This document shows positions 62,640 through 64,000 of a stretch of DNA of 64,000 bases, piece after piece. The notes under the pieces were generated by a model. That model was not told where the DNA came from, did no database searches, and was given only the letters and a program-made list of their open reading frames with translations. The position numbers were made by a program, and so were the translations under genes. This DNA is from Lumbricus rubellus (taxonomy: Eukaryota; Annelida; Clitellata; Crassiclitellata; Lumbricidae): positions 27,279,998 to 27,343,997 of the forward strand of contig OX243822.1 of assembly GCA_945859605.1 (NCBI GenBank), written 5' to 3'. Position 1 is the first letter of the stretch. Each line of letters opens with the position of its first letter.

Positions 62640-63694
62640 TTTAAAAGCAGCAGAACTAGATTAAACACTGCTCTAACACCATCCCACACCAGGCACTCAG
62701 CCAATAATTACTTTTAACGACCGATTATTTTCTCAATAAAACGAATATCGACTTCTTAAATGTATAGTTAAGTTTGAATCGTCCGCGTTCTCCAGGCTCC
62801 TTAACACTATTTAGTATTTTGTATCATCTTGGTTGAACTGGGAGCGCCACTTAGCGGATTTCTTAAGGGCGCTATATAAATTCTTGAAATGAATGAAAGA
62901 ATAGTTCACAAAACATTGAACTCTGGTCGCTGAATGGCGTCAAACATGGACACTGCAATGTTTTCATTAGACACCTTTTTAATACTCACAAGATTGATCT
63001 TATAATTAGTTAAGTCGCTTTCCCTCGTTGAATCTGCTAATGCCGATGCATCTTCAATGAGTGGTAGACGCAAAACGACCGTGGAACTCGCAAGGTTAAA
63101 CAAAACAAAAACAATAGACAAAATTTATTCACCATTGTCAGAAACAGATGACACCCACTTGGGTGCCATCGTCTTTTCCTCTATCATTCCAAAAGGCTCT
63201 TTCGTCCGTTCTACGCTTTAACCGGGGTGCGCTATATGGTCTTGTGTAAGATAAAAAATTATGCTGGTTCAACTCCCGACCAGGGTCGACATTTGGTTTA
63301 AAAGAGCTGCTCATATACGTCGGGTACCACAGCTAGTAATCATGCATTTCGACCAATAGATGAATGGATTGATGGATTTATAAAGCCTGGCGATAATAGC
63401 TTGCGATAGAACAGGCTGCTGTGGTCGACAGCAATTTGCTTGGTATTTATCAGCTCTAACACCTTTAAAACATGTCCACAATAAGCAATAAATTCAGCAG
63501 ACATTTAATTATCATCGTTTATTTGGAGAGATATCGTTTATAACTTTATACATGTAATGTAAAGACTAATGGATCAACAAGAAGTCCGACGAGATAATGG
63601 AAAATGAAAGGACTGAGGTATAATTAATATAATTATACTAAGAATTTCAGAGATGACATTGAAAACAAAGGAACGGGTCTTGAACAAATCGGCG
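62640..63694. repeat. Module D, fourth copy
   Basis: ACCAGGCACTCAGCCAATAA, L2 tail (62825-62900), AGACACCTTTTTAATACTCA (~62968), tRNA-like head (63219-63310), AACACCTTTAAAACATGTCC (~63470). No gene. Confidence 0.7.
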
Positions 63695-64000
63695 TATACA
63701 AGGTGGCTCAATAAAAAAATTCTCACCGGATAAGATGCACTATCTTCGAAAATAATTATCCATTTTGCAAGAGGAATGAATTTCCAACAATCCCTGAAAG
63801 TTTCTCCTAAAACTTTTCATGTTTGCAAAAGTTACAGCTGTTAACTTATACTTTCGAATCCGTTTTTTGCTCAAATTTTCACAGAAATATGAGCGTCATT
63901 TGTTGATTTTCATGTCGGATATTTTGTCTTTTCAGTACGACCTCAGAATTCCGTTTTACAGTTTATTGTAAAGTATGATTGTAGTGTCCACTCTCTGCTT
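63695..64000 (+). repeat. Module E, third copy, running off the window
   Basis: Matches 4595-4900 closely, including the following TTATTGTAAAGTATGATTGT and CCACTCTCTGCTT, so the D-E-F order at 3116-5332 is repeated here. Confidence 0.65.

Overview
The window looks like repeat-dominated intergenic DNA of a metazoan nuclear genome. I found no credible host protein-coding gene, rRNA gene or functional tRNA gene. The long microsatellites, the tRNA-derived SINEs, the hAT-, CACTA-, piggyBac- and mariner-like DNA transposons, the CR1/L2-like and other LINE remnants and the Ty3/gypsy element all fit a marine invertebrate. The gypsy element has a SCAN-like capsid, and its integrase part lies upstream of RNase H. 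That is the layout of Gmr1-like elements, which are described mainly from deuterostomes, so an invertebrate deuterostome is my best guess (inference, not proof).

Layout. 1-457 is the end of an old, diverged LTR related to the gypsy LTRs further in. 458-8930 is a decayed array of large repeat modules. Modules named here A to I recur later in the window. They carry a short A/T-flanked AGGTGT motif, a CCCTCCTC...ACTGGCACT block, tRNA-like SINE heads and remnants of one LINE 3' coding end. 9231-12820 holds two tandem copies of a ~1.75-kb unit plus a third SINE boundary. 12821-13811 holds microsatellites and a possible Helitron end.

13812-36550 is the core of the window. A Gmr1-like LTR element (13812-23657, minus strand, 5-bp TSD CGTAC) has one intact 1113-codon gag-protease-zinc-finger ORF but has lost its reverse transcriptase and its integrase catalytic core. 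A CACTA-like element (12-bp TIRs, TTA duplication) and a hAT-like element (8-bp duplication, itself carrying a SINE) sit inside its right LTR. About 11.8 kb, from inside the left LTR to 2.4 kb beyond the right LTR, is repeated almost identically as 26047-36550. The duplicated flank carries a piggyBac-like element with three long G/C palindromes. The hAT insertion is missing from the second copy, which dates the events: gypsy, then CACTA, then tandem duplication, then hAT.

36551-64000 returns to the module array. It is interrupted by a frameshifted retroelement C-terminal domain (36950-37740), small MITEs (38628-38858, 45497-45643, 61023-61292), an element with repeated terminal motifs (41176-42012), a 5'-truncated CR1/L2-like LINE with an intact partial RT ORF (48305-50228), a 1.7-kb hAT-like insertion holding SINE, mariner and microsatellite DNA (51191-52871), and an ATAAT microsatellite (61690-61951).

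The parts do not form a pathway. They form a record of nested transposition and duplication. All boundaries and similarities were judged by eye, without alignment software.
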